Positions 1 to 5,668 of a DNA stretch of 10,203 nt are shown piece after piece. The stretch's first letter is position 1, and each line of letters opens with the position of its first letter. The stretch comes from JAAYCI01 sp964472465 (GTDB taxonomy: Bacteria; Bacillota; Clostridia; Oscillospirales; Ruminococcaceae), in NCBI GenBank assembly GCA_964472465.1, contig CAYYLW010000096.1, positions 1 to 10,203 on the forward strand, read 5' to 3'. The notes beneath the pieces were generated by a model. It was not told the DNA's origin. It was given only the letters and a program-made list of their open reading frames with translations, and made no database searches. The position numbers were made by a program, and so were the translations under genes.

Positions 1-53
1 GTTACTCCGGGGGATTTTAAGTCCCATGTGTCTGCCAATTCCACCATAGCGGC
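1..53 (-). tRNA. tRNA-Leu (anticodon TAA), partial, 3' part beyond the window
   Basis: Read on the minus strand, the segment begins GCCGCTATGGTGGAATTGG and continues through the D arm (GGCAGACAC) into an anticodon arm with the loop CTTAAAA. The anticodon TAA lies at 17-19. The sequence then enters CGGAGTAAC, the start of the long variable arm typical of leucine tRNAs. The D-loop pattern and TTAAAA loop match bacterial tRNA-Leu(TAA). About 53 of roughly 85 bases are present; the T arm and acceptor 3' strand are cut off by the window edge. The outermost anticodon-stem pair reads T against C, a mismatch. The other four pairs are canonical. Confidence 0.93.
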
Positions 54-96
54 AAAGCAGGGTGGGGGAGGATGGCCTCCATACGCCTTGCCCTTT

Positions 97-126
97 ATCA
101 TACACAATCTGGGGGTAGGGTGTCAA
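97..126 (-). promoter_or_regulatory. Promoter of the tRNA-Leu gene
   Basis: On the minus strand a perfect -35 TTGACA (121-126) is followed after 18 bases by TATGAT (97-102). Transcription would start near position 90, giving a leader of about 37 bases before the mature tRNA 5' end at 53. A small hairpin, GGAGG/CCTCC with a four-base loop (67-80), lies in that leader. Confidence 0.75.
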
Positions 127-141
127 TTGGTATGGGGCGGT

Positions 142-170
142 TTGCGTGGCAGAGGGGGATTTGGTACAAT
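142..170 (+). promoter_or_regulatory. Promoter of the YdcF-like gene
   Basis: TTGCGT (142-147) and TACAAT (165-170) are separated by 17 bases. The -10 is preceded by TGG, giving an extended -10 element. The predicted start lies near 177, about 23 bases before the ATG at 200. Confidence 0.6.
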
Positions 171-199
171 GAATCAATTATAGGGAAAGGGGGCGGCGA

Positions 200-991
200 A
201 TGGCGCAGCAGGTGATTGCGTGGACGCTGGCAGGCTTCTTTTGGCTTGTGGGCGTGGTGGTACTGGCAAAAAGCAAGTGGAACACCGGCAGTTTGATGAT
301 TTGGCTATTGGCGGTGGTGTTTAGCCTGTGGGGGCTCTTCCCGGTGCAGGTGGCTGCCCTCGCCGCCTCGTGCCTTGGGTATTGGCTATGGCGGCTGTTT
401 TGGGCAGGGCTTTTGGCCCTGGCCGCGCTGATTCTCTTTCTAGCCATTGCAGGGAAAAAATGTAGCCTTCAAGGCAATGAGGCCGCCATTATTGTGCTGG
501 GCGCGGGGCTACAGCGTACCGTGGTAAGCGATGTGTTAGAGCGGCGGCTACTGGCGTCGTACCGGGCCTTTGCCGAGAACCCTGCGGCGCTGGTGGTGGT
601 GAGCGGTGGGCAGGGCCGGGGGGAGGATATTCCCGAAGCGGTGGCCATGCAGCGCTGGCTGGAAGAACGTGGTGTGCCCCTAAAGCAGATTGTGGTGGAA
701 GGGAAAAGCACCAGCACCGAAACCAATTTACAGTATTCGAAAACCCTGTTGCAAGCGCGTGGCATATCGCCCACGCTGCCGGTGGCCGTAGTGACCAATA
801 CTTTCCACTGCTACCGTGCGCGCTGCTATGCGCGCGGGGCCGGTTTTGCACAGGTGCGCAGCCTTCCGGCCAGCATGAGCCGCTCCACCTACCTGCAAAA
901 CTACCTGCGGGAGGCCCTGGCCGTTTTATTCATGTGGCTCTTTCGCCGCCCGCACAAAACGGCGCCGGGGCAGCCAGGGGAGAAAGGGTAG
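200..991 (+). CDS. Membrane-anchored YdcF/SanA/ElyC-family (DUF218) protein
   Basis: This 263-residue protein has an N-terminal membrane region followed by a DUF218 domain. Hydrophobic segments lie at about residues 5-23, 31-57 and 61-84. The family signatures seen are IIVLGAGLQ (97-105), VVVSGGQG (132-139), EGKSTSTETNLQYS (167-180) and VVTNTFHCYRA (197-207). In most relatives the last motif reads VVTSxFHxxRA. Family members act at the cell envelope (SanA in vancomycin resistance, ElyC in peptidoglycan and lipid-carrier metabolism), but the biochemical activity is not settled, so no reaction is assigned. The ATG at 200 is chosen because AAAGGGGG lies 6 bases upstream and a promoter fits just before it. 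The gene appears monocistronic, ending at the terminator at 1010-1049. The domain should face the outside if the number of helices is odd; I cannot determine this from sequence alone. Confidence 0.85.
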   Translation: MAQQVIAWTLAGFFWLVGVVVLAKSKWNTGSLMIWLLAVVFSLWGLFPVQVAALAASCLGYWLWRLFWAGLLALAALILFLAIAGKKCSLQGNEAAIIVLGAGLQRTVVSDVLERRLLASYRAFAENPAALVVVSGGQGRGEDIPEAVAMQRWLEERGVPLKQIVVEGKSTSTETNLQYSKTLLQARGISPTLPVAVVTNTFHCYRARCYARGAGFAQVRSLPASMSRSTYLQNYLREALAVLFMWLFRRPHKTAPGQPGEKG

Positions 992-1009
992 CGTATATCT
1001 ACCATCTAC

Positions 1010-1049
1010 ACACAAAAAACCGCCCTCTTGTGAAGGCGGTTTTTTGTGT
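1010..1049. terminator. Bidirectional intrinsic terminator between convergent genes
   Basis: A 15-bp stem pairs 1010-1024 with 1035-1049 around a 10-base loop. The GC core ACCGCC/GGCGGT is flanked by six A's on the left and six T's on the right, so it serves both the YdcF-like gene (+) and the nitroreductase gene (-), which ends 11 bases away. Confidence 0.9.
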
Positions 1050-1060
1050 ATGGGGAACCT

Positions 1061-1657
1061 CTATTCAAATATTCGCATCCGGTCTTCCAGCGGCAAAAAT
1101 TCCTTTTGGCCGGGGGCTTCTTCGGGGTGGCCAAAAGGCATTTGGGCATACAGTACCCAGCTTTCGGGCAGGCCCCAGGTGCTGCGCACGGCCTCGTCAA
1201 TCAAGGGGTTATAGTGCTGCAAGGAAGCACCAATGCCCTGTTCGGCCAGGGCGGCCCACACAGCGAATTGCAGCATGCCGTTCTGCTGCAAGGCCCAGGG
1301 GATGAAATTGTCTTTATACGTAGGGAGTTTATCGGCATAGCTTTGGGTAACGGCACTGTCGTCGAAAAATAAAATACTGCCGTGCCCTGCGGTAAAGCCC
1401 GCCAGTTTTTTTTGGGTGGCTTCACTCACCCCGTTTGTATTGTGCTGTGCAAGGGAACTATGCACAATATCCCATAGTGTTTTGTGTGCGTCTCCCAGCA
1501 GCAGCACCAGGCGGGAGCTCTGCATGTTCATGGCGGTGGGCATGTGCAAAACTAGCTGGCCCAGCAGCTCTTTCAGCTCTTCGTCACCGGGGGCGATGGC
1601 AGGCCCTACCACCCGGATGCTGCGGCGCAACTTCACCGTATCCAATATATTGCCCAT
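1061..1657 (-). CDS. Nitroreductase family protein, Frm2/Hbn1-like (FMN-dependent oxidoreductase)
   Basis: This is a 198-residue single-domain nitroreductase-fold protein, full length for the Frm2/Hbn1 subgroup (COG3560). RRSIR at 11-15 is the usual N-terminal FMN-phosphate contact. MPTAMNMQSSR (39-49) corresponds to the PSxxNxQSxR element, and GASLQHYNPLID (143-154) is a hallmark of the Frm2-like branch. The C-terminal stretch PFGHPEEAPGQKEF (174-187) also fits. Such enzymes are cytosolic FMN homodimers that use NAD(P)H to reduce nitro compounds, quinones or oxidised lipids; the native substrate here is unknown. The ATG at 1657 is set by an AAGGAGGG ribosome binding site (1666-1673) with 8-base spacing. 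It is a single gene, divergent from the metal-efflux operon, and shares a terminator with the YdcF-like gene. Confidence 0.9.
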   Translation of the reverse strand: MGNILDTVKLRRSIRVVGPAIAPGDEELKELLGQLVLHMPTAMNMQSSRLVLLLGDAHKTLWDIVHSSLAQHNTNGVSEATQKKLAGFTAGHGSILFFDDSAVTQSYADKLPTYKDNFIPWALQQNGMLQFAVWAALAEQGIGASLQHYNPLIDEAVRSTWGLPESWVLYAQMPFGHPEEAPGQKEFLPLEDRMRIFE

Positions 1658-1690
1658 TTTATAAACCCTCCTTTAGGGTATGCTGGCTCT

Positions 1691-1719
1691 ATTATAGCGC
1701 GTTTTGCTAGGAATGCACA
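1691..1719 (-). promoter_or_regulatory. Promoter of the nitroreductase gene
   Basis: On the minus strand a perfect -10 TATAAT (1691-1696) is preceded after 17 bases by TGTGCA (1714-1719), a poor -35. The predicted start near 1684 leaves a short leader that carries the ribosome binding site. Confidence 0.55.
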
Positions 1720-1747
1720 CAAAAAATGGCGATTCTAAATTCTGGGC

Positions 1748-1776
1748 TTGACAGTGGGGGCATGCTGCGGTATAGT
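1748..1776 (+). promoter_or_regulatory. Strong promoter of the metal-efflux operon
   Basis: A perfect -35 TTGACA (1748-1753), an optimal 17-base spacer and a -10 TATAGT (1771-1776) place the transcription start near 1783, exactly at the left edge of the AT-rich dyad. A near-consensus promoter covered by a dyad suits a repressed, inducible gene. Confidence 0.8.
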
Positions 1777-1781
1777 ATGGA

Positions 1782-1813
1782 TAAACAATTAAACAATCTT
1801 TTAATTGTTTAAT
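1782..1813 (+). promoter_or_regulatory. Putative repressor operator (AT-rich dyad, two overlapping registers)
   Basis: A 12-bp inverted repeat pairs 1782-1793 (TAAACAATTAAA) with 1800-1811 (TTTAATTGTTTA) around a 6-base spacer. A second inverted repeat, shifted by four bases, pairs 1788-1797 (ATTAAACAAT) with 1804-1813 (ATTGTTTAAT) and spans 26 bp. Both start at or just after the predicted transcription start. The 26-bp size and the TTAAACAA half-site are compatible with the imperfect dyads bound by ArsR/SmtB metal sensors, and an ArsR gene lies next to this operon. Which regulator binds is an inference; the dyad could alternatively fold as a weak A/U leader hairpin. Confidence 0.65.
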
Positions 1814-1860
1814 TTAAAATTTACCGCTGTGGATGCACGGTGGAGAAGTGAGGGAACGGG

Positions 1861-2076
1861 ATGAAAAAGACATTTCGGTTGCAGGATTTGGACTGTGCCA
1901 ACTGTGCGGCAAAAATGGAACAGGCGGTAAACAAGATGGACGGGGTGCGGGCCAGCATCCGCTTTATGCAGCAGAGCATGGAGTTTGAAGCACCAGATGA
2001 AGGTTTTGACGAGGCGCTGAAAAAGGCGGAGAAACTGATGCGAAAAATAGAGCCAGATGTGCGGGTGCTTGTGTAG
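1861..2076 (+). CDS. Heavy-metal-associated (HMA) domain protein, free-standing metal-binding partner of the ATPase
   Basis: This 71-residue cytosolic protein is a single HMA ferredoxin-like domain. The metal site is LDCANCAAKME, with C12 and C15 forming CxxC. The aspartate directly before the first cysteine (D11) resembles the Zn/Cd/Pb-binding DCxxC site of ZntA rather than the MTCxxC copper site of CopZ and Atx1. It should bind a soft divalent ion and deliver it to the ATPase encoded 30 bases downstream. In E. coli ZntA this domain is fused to the ATPase; here the two are separate genes. The ATG at 1861 has GAGGGA (1850-1855) five bases upstream. Expression is from the promoter at 1748-1776 under the dyad operator. 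Zn(II) or Cd(II) specificity is an inference from the motif and the ATPase type. Confidence 0.88.
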   Translation: MKKTFRLQDLDCANCAAKMEQAVNKMDGVRASIRFMQQSMEFEAPDEGFDEALKKAEKLMRKIEPDVRVLV

Positions 2077-2106
2077 CGCGGGCTAACTAGGGGAGAGTGT
2101 GTTGCA

Positions 2107-3969
2107 ATGAGTAGTAGGCAGAAGAAAAACCTTATGCGTATAGTGGCTGCGGTGTTGCTGTTTGTCTTGGCACTTTGTTTGCCGCTGGACGGGCTGGCGC
2201 GGCTGCTGGTATTTTTGGGTGTGTACCTTTTTATTGGCTGGGATATTTTATGGCGTGCCGTGCGCAACATAGCCCATGGCCAGGTGTTTGACGAGAACTT
2301 CCTGATGGCGGTGGCCACCGTGGGGGCTTTTGTACTGGGAGACTACCCAGAGGGCATCACGGTGATGCTGCTGTATCAGGTGGGGGAGTGGTTCCAAAAC
2401 TATGCGGTGGGGCGTTCCCGTCGCTCCATCGCCTCGCTGATGGATATTCGCCCAGACCATGCCAACCTGCTGGAAGAGGACGGCAGTACGAATGCTGTGG
2501 CCCCCGAAGAGGTGCAGCCGGGTAGCCGCATTTTGCTAAAACCAGGGGAACGTGTGCCCCTGGATGGCGTGGTGGAAGAGGGGAGCTCGTCACTGGATAC
2601 ATCAGCCCTGACGGGTGAATCTTTCCCGCGCGAGGTGGAGACCGGAGGCGAAGTGATTAGCGGCTGCGTGAACCTCACAGGGGTTTTGGTGGTGCGTGTG
2701 GAGAAAGCCTATGGGCAATCCACCGTGGCGCGTATTTTGGAGCTGGTGGAGAGCTCTTCCTCCCGCAAGGCGAAGGCAGAGAATTTCATCTCCAAGTTTG
2801 CACGTTATTACACCCCTGCGGTCTGTTTGGCGGCGCTGGCGCTGGCGCTTCTGCCGCCGCTTCTCACCGGGCAGCCCTTTAGCCCCTGGGTGTATCGGGC
2901 GCTCACTTTCTTGGTTATTTCATGCCCTTGTGCTCTGGTTATCTCGGTGCCGCTCAGCATTTTTGGCGGCATTGGCGGGGCGTCCCGGGCCGGGGTGCTC
3001 ATCAAGGGGGGGAACTATCTGGATGCGCTGGCCCGGGTGGACAGTGTGGTGTTTGATAAAACTGGCACCCTGACAGCGGGAAAGTTTGCGGTGAGCCAGG
3101 TGACCCCACAGGGCCTGTCTAAAGAGCGGCTGCTAGAGCTGGCAGCTTATGCCGAAAGCCACTCAAGCCATCCCATTGCGGTGTCGGTGCGGGAGGCCTA
3201 TGGAAAAGAACTGGACCCCGCACGTGTACGGCAGGTGCAGGAACAAGCCGGATATGGTGTGCGCGCCGTGGTGGACGGTGTAGAGGTGCTGGCCGGAAAT
3301 GCGCGCCTGATGGCAGAGTATGGCATTCGGCCGGAGGACACTGCCCACTTGCAGGGAACCGTGGTGCATCTGGCGGCCGAGGGGCGTTATGCGGGTTATC
3401 TGCTGGCAGAGGACCTGCCCCGGCCAGACGCGAAGCAAGCGGTGGCCCAGCTGCGCCATCTGGGTGTAAAACAGATGGTGATGCTGACGGGAGACGCCGA
3501 TAGCGCGGGCCAGAAGGTGGCGGCCCAGTTGGGGCTGGACAGGGCCTATACACAGCTTCTTCCCGCAGATAAGGTGGAGAAATTAGAGGAATTGCTTGCG
3601 TCTCATAAAAGTGGCGGGCGGCTGGCCTATGTGGGCGATGGTGTGAACGACGCCCCGGTTTTGGCCCGTGCAGATGTGGGTATTGCCATGGGCGGCCTTG
3701 GCTCAGACGCGGCGATTGAAGCGGCGGACGTGGTGATTATGACAGATGAACCGGGGAAAATTCCAGTGGCGGTGAACATAGCGCGCAAAACCAGCCGCAT
3801 CGTGATGCAAAACATTGTGTTTGCTCTGGCGATAAAACTGCTGGTGTTGGTGCTGGGTGCGCTGGGGTTTGCGGGGATGTGGGCCGCCGTGGGAGCCGAT
3901 GTGGGGGTGTCTATCCTGGCTATTTTAAACGCTATGCGCGCGCTTCAGGTGGGCAGAAAAGGAAGCTAG
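2107..3969 (+). CDS. P1B-type heavy-metal-translocating ATPase, Zn/Cd/Pb (ZntA/CadA) subtype
   Basis: This 620-residue inner-membrane pump couples ATP hydrolysis to metal export. Signatures in order are TGES (169-172, actuator domain), CPC (273-275, transport site in the sixth helix), DKTGTLT (317-323, phosphorylated Asp317), the HP motif at H355-P356 in the nucleotide domain, TGD (461-463) and GDGVND (510-515). The last helices contain K577 and D598 in the GALGFAGMWAAVGADVG context, the Lys/Asp pair that marks the Zn/Cd/Pb P1B-2 group; copper pumps lack it. Hydrophobic segments lie at about 10-26, 30-46, 65-98, 235-254, 262-285, 567-588 and 589-607. No metal-binding domain is fused to the N-terminus; the HMA gene upstream supplies it. 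The ATG at 2107 follows AGGGGAGAG (2089-2097) with good spacing. Metal preference beyond the subtype cannot be read from sequence. Confidence 0.95.
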   Translation: MSSRQKKNLMRIVAAVLLFVLALCLPLDGLARLLVFLGVYLFIGWDILWRAVRNIAHGQVFDENFLMAVATVGAFVLGDYPEGITVMLLYQVGEWFQNYAVGRSRRSIASLMDIRPDHANLLEEDGSTNAVAPEEVQPGSRILLKPGERVPLDGVVEEGSSSLDTSALTGESFPREVETGGEVISGCVNLTGVLVVRVEKAYGQSTVARILELVESSSSRKAKAENFISKFARYYTPAVCLAALALALLPPLLTGQPFSPWVYRALTFLVISCPCALVISVPLSIFGGIGGASRAGVLIKGGNYLDALARVDSVVFDKTGTLTAGKFAVSQVTPQGLSKERLLELAAYAESHSSHPIAVSVREAYGKELDPARVRQVQEQAGYGVRAVVDGVEVLAGNARLMAEYGIRPEDTAHLQGTVVHLAAEGRYAGYLLAEDLPRPDAKQAVAQLRHLGVKQMVMLTGDADSAGQKVAAQLGLDRAYTQLLPADKVEKLEELLASHKSGGRLAYVGDGVNDAPVLARADVGIAMGGLGSDAAIEAADVVIMTDEPGKIPVAVNIARKTSRIVMQNIVFALAIKLLVLVLGALGFAGMWAAVGADVGVSILAILNAMRALQVGRKGS

Positions 3970-4069
3970 ATAGAAACAGAAGGCTTGAGAGGCCCTGTGT
4001 TTTGCCCTAGGTGGGTGCCCCTGCCCTGTGCAGCCCGTGGCAGTGAAAAAAAGAGATAGAACAGCACAA

Positions 4070-4101
4070 AAAAGGCCGCAAACCTAGGTTTGCGGCCTTT
4101 T
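4070..4101. terminator. Bidirectional terminator, perfect 32-bp palindrome
   Basis: Positions 4070-4101 are perfectly self-complementary, with the centre at CCTAGG, giving a very stable GGCCGCAAAC hairpin. On the minus strand the stem is followed by six T's, a good end for the arsR transcript. On the plus strand there are four T's, which may also end the ATPase transcript. The remaining bases of the 3970-4185 gap show no gene or other signal. Confidence 0.88.
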
Positions 4102-4185
4102 GGCACATAGGAATACTCCGCCTGGCGGCAAAAGACACGGCAACTGAGAACATTGCACCAGGGAAACGAACTGTTTTTCAGCTAC

Positions 4186-4551
4186 CTACCCCACACCGGG
4201 GCAGTTCATGGCAAACACATCGTCCACCATGCGGTGAATCAGCTGGGCCTCTTCGGTTTCGGCCAGGGTGTAGTGCACCTCCTTGCCGATGCGGCGGCTT
4301 TTCAGTATGCCGTTTTGTTTGAGAAGGCGCAGATGGTGGGAAACGGCGGGGTCGCTCATACCCACAGCGGCGGCGATGTTGGTCACACAATCCTCGCTGT
4401 GGCACAGTACCCACAAGATGCGCAGGCGCGTGGCGTCGGACAACTGGCTAAAAATTTCGGCCGCAGAGAGAAAGCTACATTCCTCTGGCAGCTGGCGCAG
4501 CACCTCGCCCAGCTTGCTGCCGTGGTCGTGCGGGATGTGAGGGGTGGCCAT
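4186..4551 (-). CDS. ArsR/SmtB-family winged-helix metalloregulator
   Basis: This 121-residue transcriptional repressor has a winged-helix core at about residues 33-98 (FSQLSDATRLRILWVL, recognition helix SDPAVSHHLRLLKQ at 66-79, wing ILKSRRIGKEVHYTL). Proteins of this type bind operator dyads as dimers and dissociate on binding metal. Candidate ligands are H5, H8 and H10 in the N-terminal HIPHDH segment, and C25, C50, C55 and C117. The CadC ELCVCD metal motif is reduced to EDCVTN here, and the helix-5 SmtB/CzrA D/H sites are replaced by acidic residues. The sensed ion therefore cannot be assigned. The gene is three bases downstream of the DtxR gene. It faces the Zn/Cd-type ATPase operon, its likely target. 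Its ribosome binding site lies inside the DtxR coding sequence. Confidence 0.9.
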   Translation of the reverse strand: MATPHIPHDHGSKLGEVLRQLPEECSFLSAAEIFSQLSDATRLRILWVLCHSEDCVTNIAAAVGMSDPAVSHHLRLLKQNGILKSRRIGKEVHYTLAETEEAQLIHRMVDDVFAMNCPGVG

Positions 4552-4564
4552 GGCTTATCCCTTC
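4549..4564 (-). promoter_or_regulatory. arsR ribosome binding site embedded in the polylysine codons of the upstream gene
   Basis: GAAGGG (4559-4564, minus strand) sits 7 bases before the arsR ATG (4549-4551) and is made by the last Lys and Gly codons of the DtxR reading frame. The sequence then runs TAA-GCC-ATG, so the upstream stop and the arsR start are in the same frame, one codon apart. Translational coupling is expected. Confidence 0.75.
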
Positions 4565-5019
4565 TTTTTTTTCTTTTTCTTCTTTTTGTCGTCTTTTTTG
4601 CCGTCGAGCTCTGCGGGTGAGATAGAGGTGCCAGCCGGAGGGGTTGTGGCCTGTTTTTGGGCGAAATGCCGCTTGATGCAGGCAAAGCTTTCATCGCTGA
4701 TGACATGCTCCACCTCGCAGGCGTCCTCTGCGGCAATATCGGCGGGAACGCCCAAGGCGGTGAACATGGTGGTGAGAACCCGGTGCCGTTCCAGAATTTT
4801 TTCTGCCTTTTGCAAGCCGCTGGCGGTGAGGCTTAGCTCTCCATTTTTGGCCATCTCCAAATAGCCCTCGCGCCGCAGGTTGCCTACGGCGCGCGAGACA
4901 CTGGGTTTAGAATAGTCCATATAATGGGCAATATCCACCGAATGAACCACGCCGTTTTCACGTTTCAACATCAGGATGGTCTCGAGGTATTCTTCGCCAG
5001 ATTTTCGCAACGTTGCCAT
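4555..5019 (-). CDS. DtxR/MntR-family metal-dependent repressor with polylysine tail
   Basis: This 154-residue regulator has a winged-helix DNA-binding domain at about 5-70 (DIAHYMDYSKPSVSRAVGNL) and a metal-binding/dimerisation domain at about 71-120. It lacks the SH3-like third domain. The primary metal-site residues by alignment are E10, C101, E104 and H105, with E13 and H79 also conserved. C101 resembles the iron-type DtxR site, while an acidic residue at position 10 resembles MntR, so iron against manganese is undecided. After residue 120 comes a low-complexity tail ending in KKDD, nine lysines and a glycine. The start at 5019 is chosen because GGAGG lies 8 bases upstream. Upstream in-frame ATGs at 5034 and 5058 have no ribosome binding site. 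It is first in an operon with arsR and would be self-regulated if the promoter dyad is its operator. Confidence 0.88.
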   Translation of the reverse strand: MATLRKSGEEYLETILMLKRENGVVHSVDIAHYMDYSKPSVSRAVGNLRREGYLEMAKNGELSLTASGLQKAEKILERHRVLTTMFTALGVPADIAAEDACEVEHVISDESFACIKRHFAQKQATTPPAGTSISPAELDGKKDDKKKKKKKKKG

Positions 5020-5118
5020 GTAGTAAGCCTCCATGGTTCGAGCAAATGGGCGGAACACGGGGCGTTGTATACCATGCCCGTGTTGTATTCCTCTGCTCAG
5101 GTTTTTGGGTTTTTTATG

Positions 5119-5147
5119 AGTATACCACGCGGGCTACAAAAACTCAA
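5119..5147 (-). promoter_or_regulatory. Promoter of the dtxR-arsR operon
   Basis: On the minus strand TTGAGT (5142-5147), a 17-base spacer and TATACT (5119-5124) predict a start near 5112, with a leader of about 93 bases before the chosen start codon. An imperfect inverted repeat (5104-5114 with 5138-5148, 10 of 11 positions) brackets the -10 and overlaps the -35, in a position suitable for a repressor. A second inverted repeat, AACACGGG/CCCGTGTT (5054-5061 and 5077-5084), lies in the leader. Confidence 0.65.
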
Positions 5148-5169
5148 ACAAGCGTCTTTGGGGAAATTG

Positions 5170-5178
5170 TGGTATGAT
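5170..5178 (+). promoter_or_regulatory. Extended -10 promoter of the thioesterase gene
   Basis: TGG followed by TATGAT (5173-5178) is an extended -10. No good -35 is present at 17 bases (AAGCGT). The predicted start near 5185 gives a leader of about 34 bases to the GTG at 5219. Confidence 0.5.
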
Positions 5179-5218
5179 AAAATCATGTGTAGCAGGCTGA
5201 AAACGGGGAGGAAAAAGG

Positions 5219-5626
5219 GTGAACATAAAAACACTGGAAGAGGCACGCGCCCATTTTCAGAAAGATGTATTTGCCATGAATTTGGGCATTGAGATAGTGC
5301 GGGCCGACGAACAGGGTGCGGTCTGTACCGTCACCGTGCGGGAAGAACAAAAAAATGCCCTCGGACGGGTACAAGGGGGGTTCTTGTTCACCCTGGCCGA
5401 TTTTACCTTTGCCGTGGCGGCAAACCTCTGGCGCATGGGCACCGTAACCCTGGAGAGCAGCATCCATTTTTTGGCCCCGCCGAGGGGGGACAAACTGACG
5501 GCCACCGCCCGCCCCAAAAGCCAAGGGGGCCGCATAGCTGTTTATGAGGTGAGCGTCTGTGACGAGGATGGCGCCGAGGTGGCGCTGGTGACAGCCACAG
5601 GCTATGCCACGGCCCGGAAGGAATAA
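5219..5626 (+). CDS. PaaI/hotdog-fold thioesterase family protein
   Basis: This 135-residue single-domain hotdog protein is of normal length for PaaI-type acyl-CoA thioesterases, which are cytosolic and hydrolyse acyl- or aryl-CoA to free CoA. The active-site signature reads NALGRVQGGFLFTLAD: N46, G49, Q52, G53, G54 and the putative catalytic acid D61. In PaaI the Q52 position is a histidine (HGG); the substitution is seen, and its effect on activity is unknown. A GTG start at 5219 is chosen because GGGGAGGA (5205-5211) is seven bases upstream. The alternative ATG at 5277 would remove the first strand and helix. It diverges from the dtxR-arsR operon and ends at its own terminator. The substrate is not assignable. 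Confidence 0.85.
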   Translation: MNIKTLEEARAHFQKDVFAMNLGIEIVRADEQGAVCTVTVREEQKNALGRVQGGFLFTLADFTFAVAANLWRMGTVTLESSIHFLAPPRGDKLTATARPKSQGGRIAVYEVSVCDEDGAEVALVTATGYATARKE

Positions 5627-5632
5627 CTGAAA

Positions 5633-5668
5633 ATAAACCCGCGGGCATTTTGGACCCCGCGGGTTTAT
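5633..5668. terminator. Intrinsic terminator between convergent thioesterase and amidase genes
   Basis: A 13-bp stem pairs 5633-5645 with 5656-5668 (ATAAACCCGCGGG and its complement) around a 10-base loop. Followed by TTTATCT on the plus strand and by TTTATTTTC on the minus strand, it can act in both directions. It starts seven bases after the thioesterase stop. Confidence 0.85.

Noticed and set aside
54..199. Additional RNA gene or small ORF upstream of the YdcF-like gene
   Set aside because: The region is accounted for by two divergent promoters and the tRNA leader; no further tRNA arms or coding frame with a ribosome binding site were seen.
4561..4596. T-rich run on the plus strand as a terminator
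   Set aside because: There is no GC hairpin before it, and it is fully explained by lysine codons on the minus strand.
4153..4620. Long plus-strand frame of 155 codons opposite the regulator genes
   Set aside because: It is antisense to arsR and the dtxR end, has no family resemblance, no ribosome binding site, and ends in a phenylalanine/leucine-rich stretch that is just the complement of the polylysine codons.
5020..5058. Longer starts for the DtxR-family gene at 5034 or 5058
   Set aside because: Neither has a ribosome binding site, whereas GGAGG is ideally placed for 5019, which also gives the family-typical N-terminus.
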